NCBI GenBank assembly: GCA_947455605.1
Contig: CANGOX010000027.1
Location: 1-37,910, forward strand
Direction: 5' to 3'
Origin: Chitinophagaceae bacterium
GTDB taxonomy: Bacteria; Bacteroidota; Bacteroidia; Chitinophagales; Chitinophagaceae
DNA length: 37,910 nucleotides
Within the stretch, counting starts at the first letter, position 1. The number at the start of each line of letters is the position of its first letter. The position numbers and the translations under genes were made by a program. Positions 31,730 to 37,910 of this stretch are shown here, one piece after another. The notes beneath the pieces are model-generated. The model was given only the letters and a program-made list of their open reading frames with translations. It did not search any database and was not told where the DNA came from.

Positions 31730-33082
31730 TTACTTTTTATGGGGTTGCCTGTATTGTACAGAAAAATTAACCCCAAAGCTGCTCAGCCTGATACTGCCGA
31801 ACCCAACGCCTCCGAGCGGTATTTTTGCGTAAGGCTCTACCTGTAACGACATCGTATTGCTCAATCTGTTCTCAAACCCTGCCGACAGGTGCACAATGGA
31901 TAACACGTGTGTATCTGTTGAATTGTAAGAGAAGTTTCTTGAAGCCGGGGCACTATTGAAATAATAGTAATAATCGTAATCTTCTTTGGTCATAAAGTAA
32001 GAGCTGAGGCCTGTATTCAGTGTTACGCTTTTCCTTCCGTTACTGTGCAGGGTATAACTAACCAACAGCGGTACTTCCCACATGCGGCAGTAGCCTTCTA
32101 CCTGGTCAAGCTTATAATAACTGGCCCAACTGCCCTTTGGAGCGGTAAAGTCTTCTCCCGCCAGTTTGTAATTTTTCTGGGTATAGATACCACCGGTTTT
32201 TACAGCCCAGGTATCGTTAAAGTGATAAGCTACTTCAAGGCCAAGATTGATGCCCGGTTTGTAACCATATTTAAACTTAACCGTGCTCTTATCCACACCC
32301 GCCAACAGGCCAAAACTCCAGCCCTTGCCACGTGCAGGCAGGTTATTCTTTTCTACGGTTTTCTTTTCCTCTTTTATAGGTGATTCTTCTGTTATCGCCT
32401 CTTTTTCTGTTTTGGCCGGTGAAGGTATAGGCGCCTGTTCTGCTTTTTCGGTCTGGTTGTTCTCTTTTGTTATTTCCTTTTGCTCTTTGATCACCATCGG
32501 CTGTTCGGCAACCCTGGATACTTCCGGATTTACAACAGGTGATGGGGCAGGTGTAGATCCTGTTTCGGTTTTATCAGTCGTTCCTGCAACAGATCTGGTG
32601 TTGTTGAGCCCGCTCTTATTTCCTGCTTTTCTGGCGGAACTAACACTGATTCCTGTTTTTCCTTTACTTATCAGTGAAGTTGTGCTTTCTTTTATTTGAG
32701 GGGAAGCAATCGTTACCTGTGTTTCTGTTGGTGTAGCTGCTTTCTTATCTGTAAGGGCTATGCCTGATTCATGGGTTGGGTTATTGCTTGAGGTTGATGA
32801 CGGCTCAGTTGATCTGTCAGTTGAAACAGCCGGTATATTTTTTTCAGTAGATGCCGTAGGGTTGCCAATACGGTTAATAATTCCATAAGTAAGGGCACCG
32901 CCTGCCAGCAGGCCGGGTAGTATCCACCAGAAAAGAAACCTTCTTTTTTTCTTTTCTTCGGGCATTACTTTGTCCAGCTCTTCGCTAAGGGCCTGCCAGT
33001 TGGCATTTCCGGGGGTTTCGTATCGTCCGGCTGCCTCCCTGCTCAATCGGTCAAGCTCGCTATCGTCGCCTAGATTATACAT
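31730..33082 (-). CDS. Putative dual-membrane-spanning anti-sigma factor (Dma-like) with C-terminal beta-barrel
   Basis: The 450-residue product has three parts. Residues 1-48 are a charged cytosolic segment (LDRLSREAAGRYETP, NWQALSEELDKVM). Residues 49-70 are a single membrane helix (FLFWWILPGLLAGGALTYGI) preceded by KKKRR. Residues 71-252 are a low-complexity Ser/Thr/Pro/Glu/Lys linker, and about 254-450 is an outer-membrane barrel-like domain (WSFGLLAGVDKS, GINLGLEVAYHF, end FGVNFSVQYRQ). The gene overlaps the ECF sigma gene by 8 bp. This matches the dual membrane-spanning anti-sigma (Dma) architecture described in Bacteroides, in which one polypeptide joins the outer membrane to a cytosolic sigma factor. 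Binding to this sigma factor is inferred. Confidence 0.82.
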   Translation of the reverse strand: MYNLGDDSELDRLSREAAGRYETPGNANWQALSEELDKVMPEEKKKRRFLFWWILPGLLAGGALTYGIINRIGNPTASTEKNIPAVSTDRSTEPSSTSSNNPTHESGIALTDKKAATPTETQVTIASPQIKESTTSLISKGKTGISVSSARKAGNKSGLNNTRSVAGTTDKTETGSTPAPSPVVNPEVSRVAEQPMVIKEQKEITKENNQTEKAEQAPIPSPAKTEKEAITEESPIKEEKKTVEKNNLPARGKGWSFGLLAGVDKSTVKFKYGYKPGINLGLEVAYHFNDTWAVKTGGIYTQKNYKLAGEDFTAPKGSWASYYKLDQVEGYCRMWEVPLLVSYTLHSNGRKSVTLNTGLSSYFMTKEDYDYYYYFNSAPASRNFSYNSTDTHVLSIVHLSAGFENRLSNTMSLQVEPYAKIPLGGVGFGSIRLSSFGVNFSVQYRQPHKK

Positions 33083-33656
33083 ATGTTTTGTATGCGTTAT
33101 GTTGTATAATGATTTTCCTCAGATTGTGTCTTGCTTTCGACAAATTTGATTTTGATGCCCCTACACTGATACTCAGCATTTTGGATATTTCTTCGTGACT
33201 ATATCCTTCGATCACAAAGAGGTTAAATACGGTTCGATACACCGGTGTGAGTTTTTTGATGGCCTCGATAATTTCACGGTACATCAATTTATCAACCCCG
33301 GTCTCACGGTCATCGGCAAAGGTTTCACTCTCTTCACTGATCTCCTGGCTTACCAGTTTCAAATGCGTTCTGCGCAGATGATCGATACAGGTATTCACCA
33401 CTATGCGTTTGAACCATCCTTTTAACAAGGCTTCTGTTTCACCGGCACGGGAACCATCAAACTGCTGAATGTTCTTGAATAGCTTGATAAAAGATTCATT
33501 CACCAGTTCTTCGGCTTCCTCCTGACGGCTAACGTAACGGAAGCTTATTTTCATAGCATAGTCGTACAGCCAGTGGTATAGGTCACGCTGGCTGTTACGG
33601 TCGTTTTTACAACAACCGTCGATAAGGCTCGATATCTGGTGTATCTCCCGGGGCAA
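33075..33656 (-). CDS. ECF-type RNA polymerase sigma factor
   Basis: The 193-residue protein has sigma region 2 (about 20-90: YDYAMKISFRYVSRQEEAEE, LVNESFIKLFKNI) and region 4 (about 125-185: LTPVYRTVFNLFVIEGYSHEE, ISKMLSISVGASKSNLSKAR), typical of ECF sigma factors of Bacteroidota. Its stop codon overlaps the start of the anti-sigma gene (ATGTATAA context), so the two are translationally coupled. About 110 bp upstream lies a TATATTTG box with an overlapping palindrome, which may be where the pair is regulated. The regulon is unknown; the adjacent MORN-type gene is a candidate only by position. Confidence 0.92.
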   Translation of the reverse strand: MPREIHQISSLIDGCCKNDRNSQRDLYHWLYDYAMKISFRYVSRQEEAEELVNESFIKLFKNIQQFDGSRAGETEALLKGWFKRIVVNTCIDHLRRTHLKLVSQEISEESETFADDRETGVDKLMYREIIEAIKKLTPVYRTVFNLFVIEGYSHEEISKMLSISVGASKSNLSKARHNLRKIIIQHNAYKTYV

Positions 33657-33767
33657 TTTTCTTTAGTAGGATACAACAATTAGTATGTCTGAGTGCTAAA
33701 CTACTCTGATTATAGGAATACGGGAAAGGAAGATGTGAGGTTGCTTTTGAGGAATAGATTTTTTAAT

Positions 33768-33775
33768 CAAATATA
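33768..33775 (-). promoter_or_regulatory. -7 box TATATTTG upstream of the sigma gene
   Basis: A perfect TAnnTTTG match on the minus strand, about 112 bp before the sigma ATG. An 18-bp palindrome lies where the -33 element should be. Confidence 0.5.
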
Positions 33776-33783
33776 CTTAAAGG

Positions 33784-33801
33784 AATGTTTTATAAAACAT
33801 T
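33784..33801. promoter_or_regulatory. 18-bp perfect palindrome, possible operator
   Basis: The sequence AATGTTTTATAAAACATT is exactly self-complementary and has no T-run. It covers the -33 zone of the presumed sigma-gene promoter and lies 17 bp from an outward TACTTTTG box on the other strand, so a dimeric regulator bound here could control both. Confidence 0.45.
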
Positions 33802-33826
33802 GATTATCAATATATTAATACTTTTG
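33800..33826 (+). promoter_or_regulatory. Outward promoter-like TTG/TACTTTTG with no gene behind it
   Basis: TTG (33800-33802) and a perfect TACTTTTG (33819-33826) are 16 bp apart on the plus strand. The only thing downstream before the convergent MORN gene is the gaatattgaa inverted repeat. Confidence 0.35.
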
Positions 33827-33851
33827 CAACTAATAAAGCTTTATTAATATC

Positions 33852-33933
33852 GAATATTGAACAAGGAATATTGAATTATGAAGTTTTTATTCCATTCAAC
33901 ATTCAAAATTCCTTGTTCAATATTCAATATTCC
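33852..33933. repeat. Inverted repeat of gaatattgaacaaggaat (copy 2)
   Basis: Perfect 18-bp arms at 33852-33869 and 33908-33925 are identical to those at 10141-10213. A shifted second pair (33865-33876 with 33922-33933) overlaps the first and is exclusive with it. The element ends at the stop codon of the MORN gene. The loop differs from copy 1. Confidence 0.85.
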
Positions 33934-34617
33934 CTACCCACCTCCGGTTCTCCCATCTCTCAATGCTTTCTTCTTGCCATTGGTCTTTTTTTCAAAGTCA
34001 AGTACCGCTTTGGGTTTTACCGGGGCTTTGGGTTTGGCAGTATCATTGGCTATTTTGGTAAGGCCCTTGGCAGGGTCATCTTCGGAGCCGGGTTCTACGA
34101 GTTTATCCAGAAAGTAATTTTCAGTTTTAAGCAGTCCGCCGGTGGGTGGATAATAGTATTTCCAGGTGCCGTGTTTAAGAGAAATGCCCTCATTTTTTAC
34201 TACTACCCGTTCTATTTTGTCGGGGAACTTGGGATCTGCCACATCAATGGTATCGTAGGCTTTGTCAGGGTTTACAGACCGCCAGTTCTCATCATGTTCA
34301 GGTCCGTTAATGGTAAAATAGCGGGAAAGCCCGTGTTTATTGCCCCATTTATAGTTCTCGATCGCCAGCGGATCACCCATCAGGTTAAATCTGCGCCAGG
34401 TGCCTTCTTTACGGCCGTTTACAAATACACCTTCCTCCTCATAGCCCGGTTCTCCCCGTAAAGGGGCAACCCGCACCAGCCATTTGCCTTGTTTCTGCCC
34501 TTTCAGGTCTATTTTGTCCAAAGTATCTCCGGTAACCGTACTGATCCGGAAACTTTTATACTGTGCCGTAAGGCCTGTTGAAATTAATATGAACAATGGT
34601 AGCAAATGAAATCGCAT
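33934..34617 (-). CDS. Secreted MORN/YwqK-like repeat protein
   Basis: The 227-residue product has a signal peptide (MRFHLLPLFILISTGLTAQ) and MORN-like units of the form G-x-x-x-G-x-W (QKQGKWLVRV, GRKEGTWRRFN, NKHGLSRYF, LKHGTWKYYY). Databases often call such proteins YwqK-family antitoxins; no toxin is adjacent and that label should not be taken as function here. The C-terminal 40 residues are lysine-rich (KAPVKPKAVLDFEKKTNGKK) and end GRTGGG. A perfect TAGTTTTG box lies 19 bp upstream of the ATG. The role is unknown. Confidence 0.8.
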   Translation of the reverse strand: MRFHLLPLFILISTGLTAQYKSFRISTVTGDTLDKIDLKGQKQGKWLVRVAPLRGEPGYEEEGVFVNGRKEGTWRRFNLMGDPLAIENYKWGNKHGLSRYFTINGPEHDENWRSVNPDKAYDTIDVADPKFPDKIERVVVKNEGISLKHGTWKYYYPPTGGLLKTENYFLDKLVEPGSEDDPAKGLTKIANDTAKPKAPVKPKAVLDFEKKTNGKKKALRDGRTGGG

Positions 34618-34636
34618 AATGCCTAAATTGGGTTAC

Positions 34637-34644
34637 CAAAACTA
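34637..34644 (-). promoter_or_regulatory. -7 box TAGTTTTG for the MORN-type gene
   Basis: A perfect TAnnTTTG match on the minus strand in the 45-bp divergent region shared with the Asp-box protein gene. Confidence 0.55.
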
Positions 34645-34662
34645 CAAATATTCAAAACTGCA

Positions 34663-37197
34663 ATGAGAAAATTAACAATCCCCTTGTTATTGCTGTTGGC
34701 GCTATCCGCCACTGCACAGGTGAAACCTACTTCCGCTTCAGACCGTCTGAAAGCCGCAGATCAAAGGAAAGCCTTGTTAAAAAAGTCCTTAGCCAATAAC
34801 ACCGGTTTCCGCAATGTGGGGCCCAGTGTTATGAGTGGGCGCGTAGTGGATGTGGATGCAAATCCGGAAGATCCAACCGAGTTTTATGTAGCGTATGCCT
34901 CTGGTGGCCTGTGGTATACCACCAATAACGGGCAGAGTTTTACCTCCGTATTTGATTCGGAAGATGTTCTCTCTTTGGGTGATGTTGCCGTGAACTGGAA
35001 AACCCGTACCATCTGGATCGGAACCGGTGAGGTAAACAGCAGCCGATCTTCTTATGCAGGTATCGGCATGTATAAATCCAGCAATAACGGTAAGACCTGG
35101 GAATACCTGGGTTTACCGGAGAGCCATCATATCGGAAAGATCGTATTACATCCTACCGATAATAATGTAGCCTGGGTAGCGGTACTCGGACATTTATATT
35201 CGCCCAATAAAGACCGGGGCATTTACAAAACCAGCGATGGTGGTAAAACCTGGAAGCAGACCTTATACATTGATGAGAACACAGGTGGAATTGATCTTGA
35301 TATAGATGCCAGGGACCCTAACACTTTGTATTCAGCCATGTGGTACAAAACCCGTACTGCCTGGAATTTTGAAGAAGGCGGAAAAACCAGCGGGATCTAC
35401 AAAAGCACCAATGGTGGTGATAGTTGGTCTTTGATAACGGCAGAAGGAAGTGGATTTCCTACTGGCGAAGGAGTGGGTAGGATAGGGCTTGCAGTATCAC
35501 AGCAAAACAGTAATGTAGTGTATGCAGTAGTAGATAATAATTTTCACCAACCGGCCGGCGAAGCTGCCTCAAGGGTTGATTCAACCCGATATGTACTGCG
35601 TGATTTTAAAGACCTTACCAAAGAACAGTTTGCAGCGTTGGATGATAAGAAACTCGGTGCATTTGTAAGTTCACGCAGAAATGGTATTCCTCAGAAATAT
35701 ACAGCGGCTTCTATTAAAGAGGCAGTGGCAAAAGATAAATATCCACCAAGTGTGATCTGGGATTTTCTGTTTGATGCCAATACGGCTTTGTTTGAAACAC
35801 CGATCATAGGTTGCGAATTATACCGCAGTGATGATGCAGGAAAGACCTGGAAAAAAACCAATACCAAACCACTTACCCTGTTCAGCACCTATGGTTATTA
35901 CTTTGGTAAGGTATGGGTAAGCCCTGTGAATGACAGCAAGATCGTGCTAACTGGGTTTGATGTGGAAATGAGTACCGATGCAGGAAAAACTTTTAAAGTG
36001 ATCGGCGGAGCCAATGTACATGCAGATCATCATGTGGCATGGTTTGACCCTAAGAGAGACAGTCATATCATTATCGGTAATGATGGCGGATGTAATGTTA
36101 CTTATGATAATGGTGAGCATTGGTTCAAAGCCAATACTCCTCCTGTTGGACAGTTTTACAATGTAACTTTTGATATGGCCAAGCCCTACAATGTTTATGG
36201 TGGCTTGCAGGATAACGGAACCTGGTATGGATCGAGTACCACAAGAGAAAATTATGATTGGTATGATTCGGGCGAGAACCCCTATAAAGGAATTGGTGGT
36301 GGAGATGGTATGCAGGTGCAGGTAGACTGGCGCGATAATAAGACCGTTTACAGCGGGTCTCAATTTGGAGCCTATAGCCGCCAGGTATTAGGTGCAGTAG
36401 GAAACCGTTTTGAAAATTCAAGGTCAGTAAGACCTTCACGCGATCTGGGTGAAACCGCTCTGCGTTATAACTGGCAAACACCCATCCTGCTCAGCCGCCA
36501 TAACCAGGATGTATTTTATTATGGTAGCAATAAGTTCCATCGTTCCTTTAATAAAGGAGATAGTTCTGTTGCAATGAGTGGTGATCTGTCTACCAATCCT
36601 AAACAAGGGGATGTACCTTTTGGTACATTAACTACCATGTGCGAAAGCCCACTGCGTTTTGGTTTGATCTATGTAGGTACGGATGATGGTAATATTCAGG
36701 TAACCAAAGATGGCGGCTATACCTGGGAACTGATCAATAAAAAATTACCCAAAGGTTTATATGTAAGCCGTGTAACGGCGAGTGCTTTTAAAGAAGGCCG
36801 TGTATATGCTTCACTCAACGGGTATCGCAATGATAATTTCCTGCCTTATCTCTATGTGAGTGAAGACTATGGTGCCAGCTGGAAACAGATAGGTAAAGAT
36901 CTTCCTAATGAACCCATCAATGTAGTGAAAGAAGATCTGACCAATGAGAACCTGATCTATATCGGTACAGATGGTGGTTTGTATGTAAGCATGGATGGCG
37001 GTAACAACGCGATGATGTGGAACAAAGGATTACCCTATAGTGTACCTGTTCATGACATAGCATTACATCCAAGAGAAAACGATCTGATACTGGGCACACA
37101 TGGCCGTAGTATCTATATTGCCAAACTGGATGATATTCAGAAACTGGCAAAAGATCCGGAGTATAGAGCGAAGAAAGAAGCAGATCTGCAGAAGTAA
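34663..37197 (+). CDS. Secreted Asp-box (BNR/sortilin-like) beta-propeller protein
   Basis: The 844-residue product has a signal peptide (MRKLTIPLLLLLALSATAQ). At least seven Asp-box motifs (S-x-D-x-G-x-T-W type) mark blade turns of a beta-propeller: SSNNGKTW, TSDGGKTW, STNGGDSW, SDDAGKTW, STDAGKTF, TKDGGYTW and SEDYGASW. Such proteins are labelled VPS10/sortilin-like or glycosyl hydrolase in databases, but no catalytic residues are evident and a binding role is as likely. The end (DDIQKLAKDPEYRAKKEADLQK) is a charged helix; larger homologues I know of carry an additional C-terminal domain, absent here. No type IX secretion sorting domain is seen. Confidence 0.88.
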   Translation: MRKLTIPLLLLLALSATAQVKPTSASDRLKAADQRKALLKKSLANNTGFRNVGPSVMSGRVVDVDANPEDPTEFYVAYASGGLWYTTNNGQSFTSVFDSEDVLSLGDVAVNWKTRTIWIGTGEVNSSRSSYAGIGMYKSSNNGKTWEYLGLPESHHIGKIVLHPTDNNVAWVAVLGHLYSPNKDRGIYKTSDGGKTWKQTLYIDENTGGIDLDIDARDPNTLYSAMWYKTRTAWNFEEGGKTSGIYKSTNGGDSWSLITAEGSGFPTGEGVGRIGLAVSQQNSNVVYAVVDNNFHQPAGEAASRVDSTRYVLRDFKDLTKEQFAALDDKKLGAFVSSRRNGIPQKYTAASIKEAVAKDKYPPSVIWDFLFDANTALFETPIIGCELYRSDDAGKTWKKTNTKPLTLFSTYGYYFGKVWVSPVNDSKIVLTGFDVEMSTDAGKTFKVIGGANVHADHHVAWFDPKRDSHIIIGNDGGCNVTYDNGEHWFKANTPPVGQFYNVTFDMAKPYNVYGGLQDNGTWYGSSTTRENYDWYDSGENPYKGIGGGDGMQVQVDWRDNKTVYSGSQFGAYSRQVLGAVGNRFENSRSVRPSRDLGETALRYNWQTPILLSRHNQDVFYYGSNKFHRSFNKGDSSVAMSGDLSTNPKQGDVPFGTLTTMCESPLRFGLIYVGTDDGNIQVTKDGGYTWELINKKLPKGLYVSRVTASAFKEGRVYASLNGYRNDNFLPYLYVSEDYGASWKQIGKDLPNEPINVVKEDLTNENLIYIGTDGGLYVSMDGGNNAMMWNKGLPYSVPVHDIALHPRENDLILGTHGRSIYIAKLDDIQKLAKDPEYRAKKEADLQK

Positions 37198-37217
37198 GGG
37201 GGAAATATTGAATGTTG

Positions 37218-37315
37218 AACGTCTTTGCGAAGAGTAACCGCGAAGCAATCTGGATCACAATGTCGGGATGTCCGAATTTTGTAGTTCAGATTGCTTCGTT
37301 CCTCGCAAAGACGTT
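37218..37315. repeat. Nested inverted repeat (cgaagcaatctg / aacgtctttgcga)
   Basis: AACGTCTTTGCGA (37218-37230) pairs with 37303-37315, and CGAAGCAATCTG (37241-37252) pairs with 37287-37298; both are perfect. The right half on the minus strand reads gcgaggaacgaagcaatctg, a word I know as a dispersed repeat in several unrelated bacteria. It lies in the convergent junction between the Asp-box gene and the methyltransferase, touching the latter's stop codon. Confidence 0.85.
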
Positions 37316-37910
37316 TATCTTTTTTGAAGAATCCACAAGTCCTGCCCACCCATTCTTTCCGGGTGCGTTTTTCCTGAATAAAATTCTTTCACTATAAAAT
37401 AGGGACTGAGCATTTCTTTGAAATGATCGGGTAGCTGAAAGCTTGACATCATCCGATGCCCTTGCTTTGAATATTGTTGTGTGTAGAAACCGGTTTTATC
37501 CAACCGCTTTTTTTGACTGGCCGTTAATCTGTTGCGATAAAATTCACCTTGTGTGGTAATCAGCAGTACACCGGTAGGTTTAAGGATCCTGAGCAATTCT
37601 TTCAACCAGTTATCCTGTGATAGAATATCAATGTGCGTGAACACGGAAATGCCATAGATCAGATCAAATTGTGCTGTTGCAAAACAGGTAGGTGGAACAT
37701 AGGAAATGAGTGAAAAATCGATATCACTGCAATGGGCTTTGTTCCATTCTATCTTGTGTTTGTCAATATCGCATGCGTAGATCTTTGCAAAAGTATTCTG
37801 TTCTTTTATATGCCTGGTGATTCTGCCAACACCGCAACCCCAATCAAGTATTGCGGTTTCATTTGTTGTAAGATAAGGTTGGGTCCATTCTATGATCTCT
37901 GCTGCTGCCA
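37315..37910 (-). CDS. Class I SAM-dependent methyltransferase, 5' part missing (window edge)
   Basis: The open frame runs from the right edge to the stop at 37315, giving 197 visible residues; the start codon lies outside. Motif I is ILDWGCGVGRITRHI, followed by the acidic strand 2 end YACDIDKHKIEW, then FDLIYGISVFTHI (post-motif) and LLRILKPTGVLLITTQGE. The C-terminal half holds FQLPDHFKEMLSPYF and ends LWILQKR. It belongs to the Methyltransf_25/11 type; many relatives sit in polysaccharide or glycosyltransferase clusters, but that region is outside the window. Substrate unknown. Confidence 0.85.
   Translation of the reverse strand, partial: AAAEIIEWTQPYLTTNETAILDWGCGVGRITRHIKEQNTFAKIYACDIDKHKIEWNKAHCSDIDFSLISYVPPTCFATAQFDLIYGISVFTHIDILSQDNWLKELLRILKPTGVLLITTQGEFYRNRLTASQKKRLDKTGFYTQQYSKQGHRMMSSFQLPDHFKEMLSPYFIVKEFYSGKTHPERMGGQDLWILQKR

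Noticed and set aside
31652..31846. Short plus-strand frame overlapping the end of the anti-sigma gene
   Set aside because: Half of it is antisense to the conserved barrel end, and no promoter box precedes it.
33871..34461. Open frame of 196 codons on the plus strand opposite the MORN-type gene
   Set aside because: It is antisense to a gene with a clear signal peptide and MORN repeats, its start lies in the inverted repeat, and its translation shows no domain.
33934..34617. Toxin-antitoxin system suggested by the common YwqK-antitoxin label
   Set aside because: The protein is secreted (signal peptide) and no toxin gene is adjacent; the label is a database habit for MORN-like proteins.

Overview
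The window looks like ordinary chromosome from a member of the Bacteroidota, most likely a Chitinophagaceae-like bacterium. Evidence: TAnnTTTG (-7) promoter boxes instead of sigma70 -10 boxes, weak ribosome binding sites, a TonB-dependent barrel with a carboxypeptidase-like N-terminal domain, the families DUF2723, DUF6702 and DUF2279, an UpxY-type NusG paralogue, and an ECF sigma factor overlapping a barrel-tailed anti-sigma protein. No phage, transposase, integrase or CRISPR array was seen. The assignment below family level is inference.

Layout. 1-7.3 kb: a DUF2279 envelope protein cut by the left edge, a long phosphohexomutase, protein-isoaspartate methyltransferase (pcm), a TonB-type outer-membrane barrel, a DUF445 membrane protein and tRNA-His(GTG). 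7.4-11.5 kb: tail-specific protease, orphan UpxY-type antiterminator, mtaB. 11.7-17.8 kb: a large DUF2723 GT-C membrane protein, then a VWA + MoxR/Mg-chelatase-like AAA+ pair. 17.9-22.6 kb: two paralogous small barrel-like proteins, cysteine desulfurase, glmM and a SAM methyltransferase. 22.7-26.8 kb: a secreted protein of unknown function, a PAP2 phosphatase next to an ArnT-like glycosyltransferase, and a CNNM/CBS transporter. 27-31.5 kb: DUF6702, HupE/UreJ-like protein, M1 metallopeptidase and an esterase. 31.7-34.6 kb: sigma factor plus a putative dual-membrane-spanning anti-sigma protein, and a MORN/YwqK-like secreted protein. 34.7-37.9 kb: an Asp-box beta-propeller protein and a SAM methyltransferase cut by the right edge.

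Working relationships. Most genes stand alone or in pairs. Translationally close pairs are PAP2 + GT39 (7 bp), HupE + M1 peptidase (6 bp) and sigma + anti-sigma (8 bp overlap). Many genes have a TAnnTTTG box 5-25 bp upstream of the ATG, so leaders are short; these boxes also decide some start codons.

The most striking non-coding signal is a set of about a dozen intergenic inverted repeats. Each is built from its own short reiterated word (for example tctggagt, cgtgagt, gaatattgaa, ccatggtc, gcagattc). All seven convergent gene junctions in the window carry one, and four more lie at the 3' end of a codirectional gene. The sequences differ but the architecture is shared, and no listed gene explains it.
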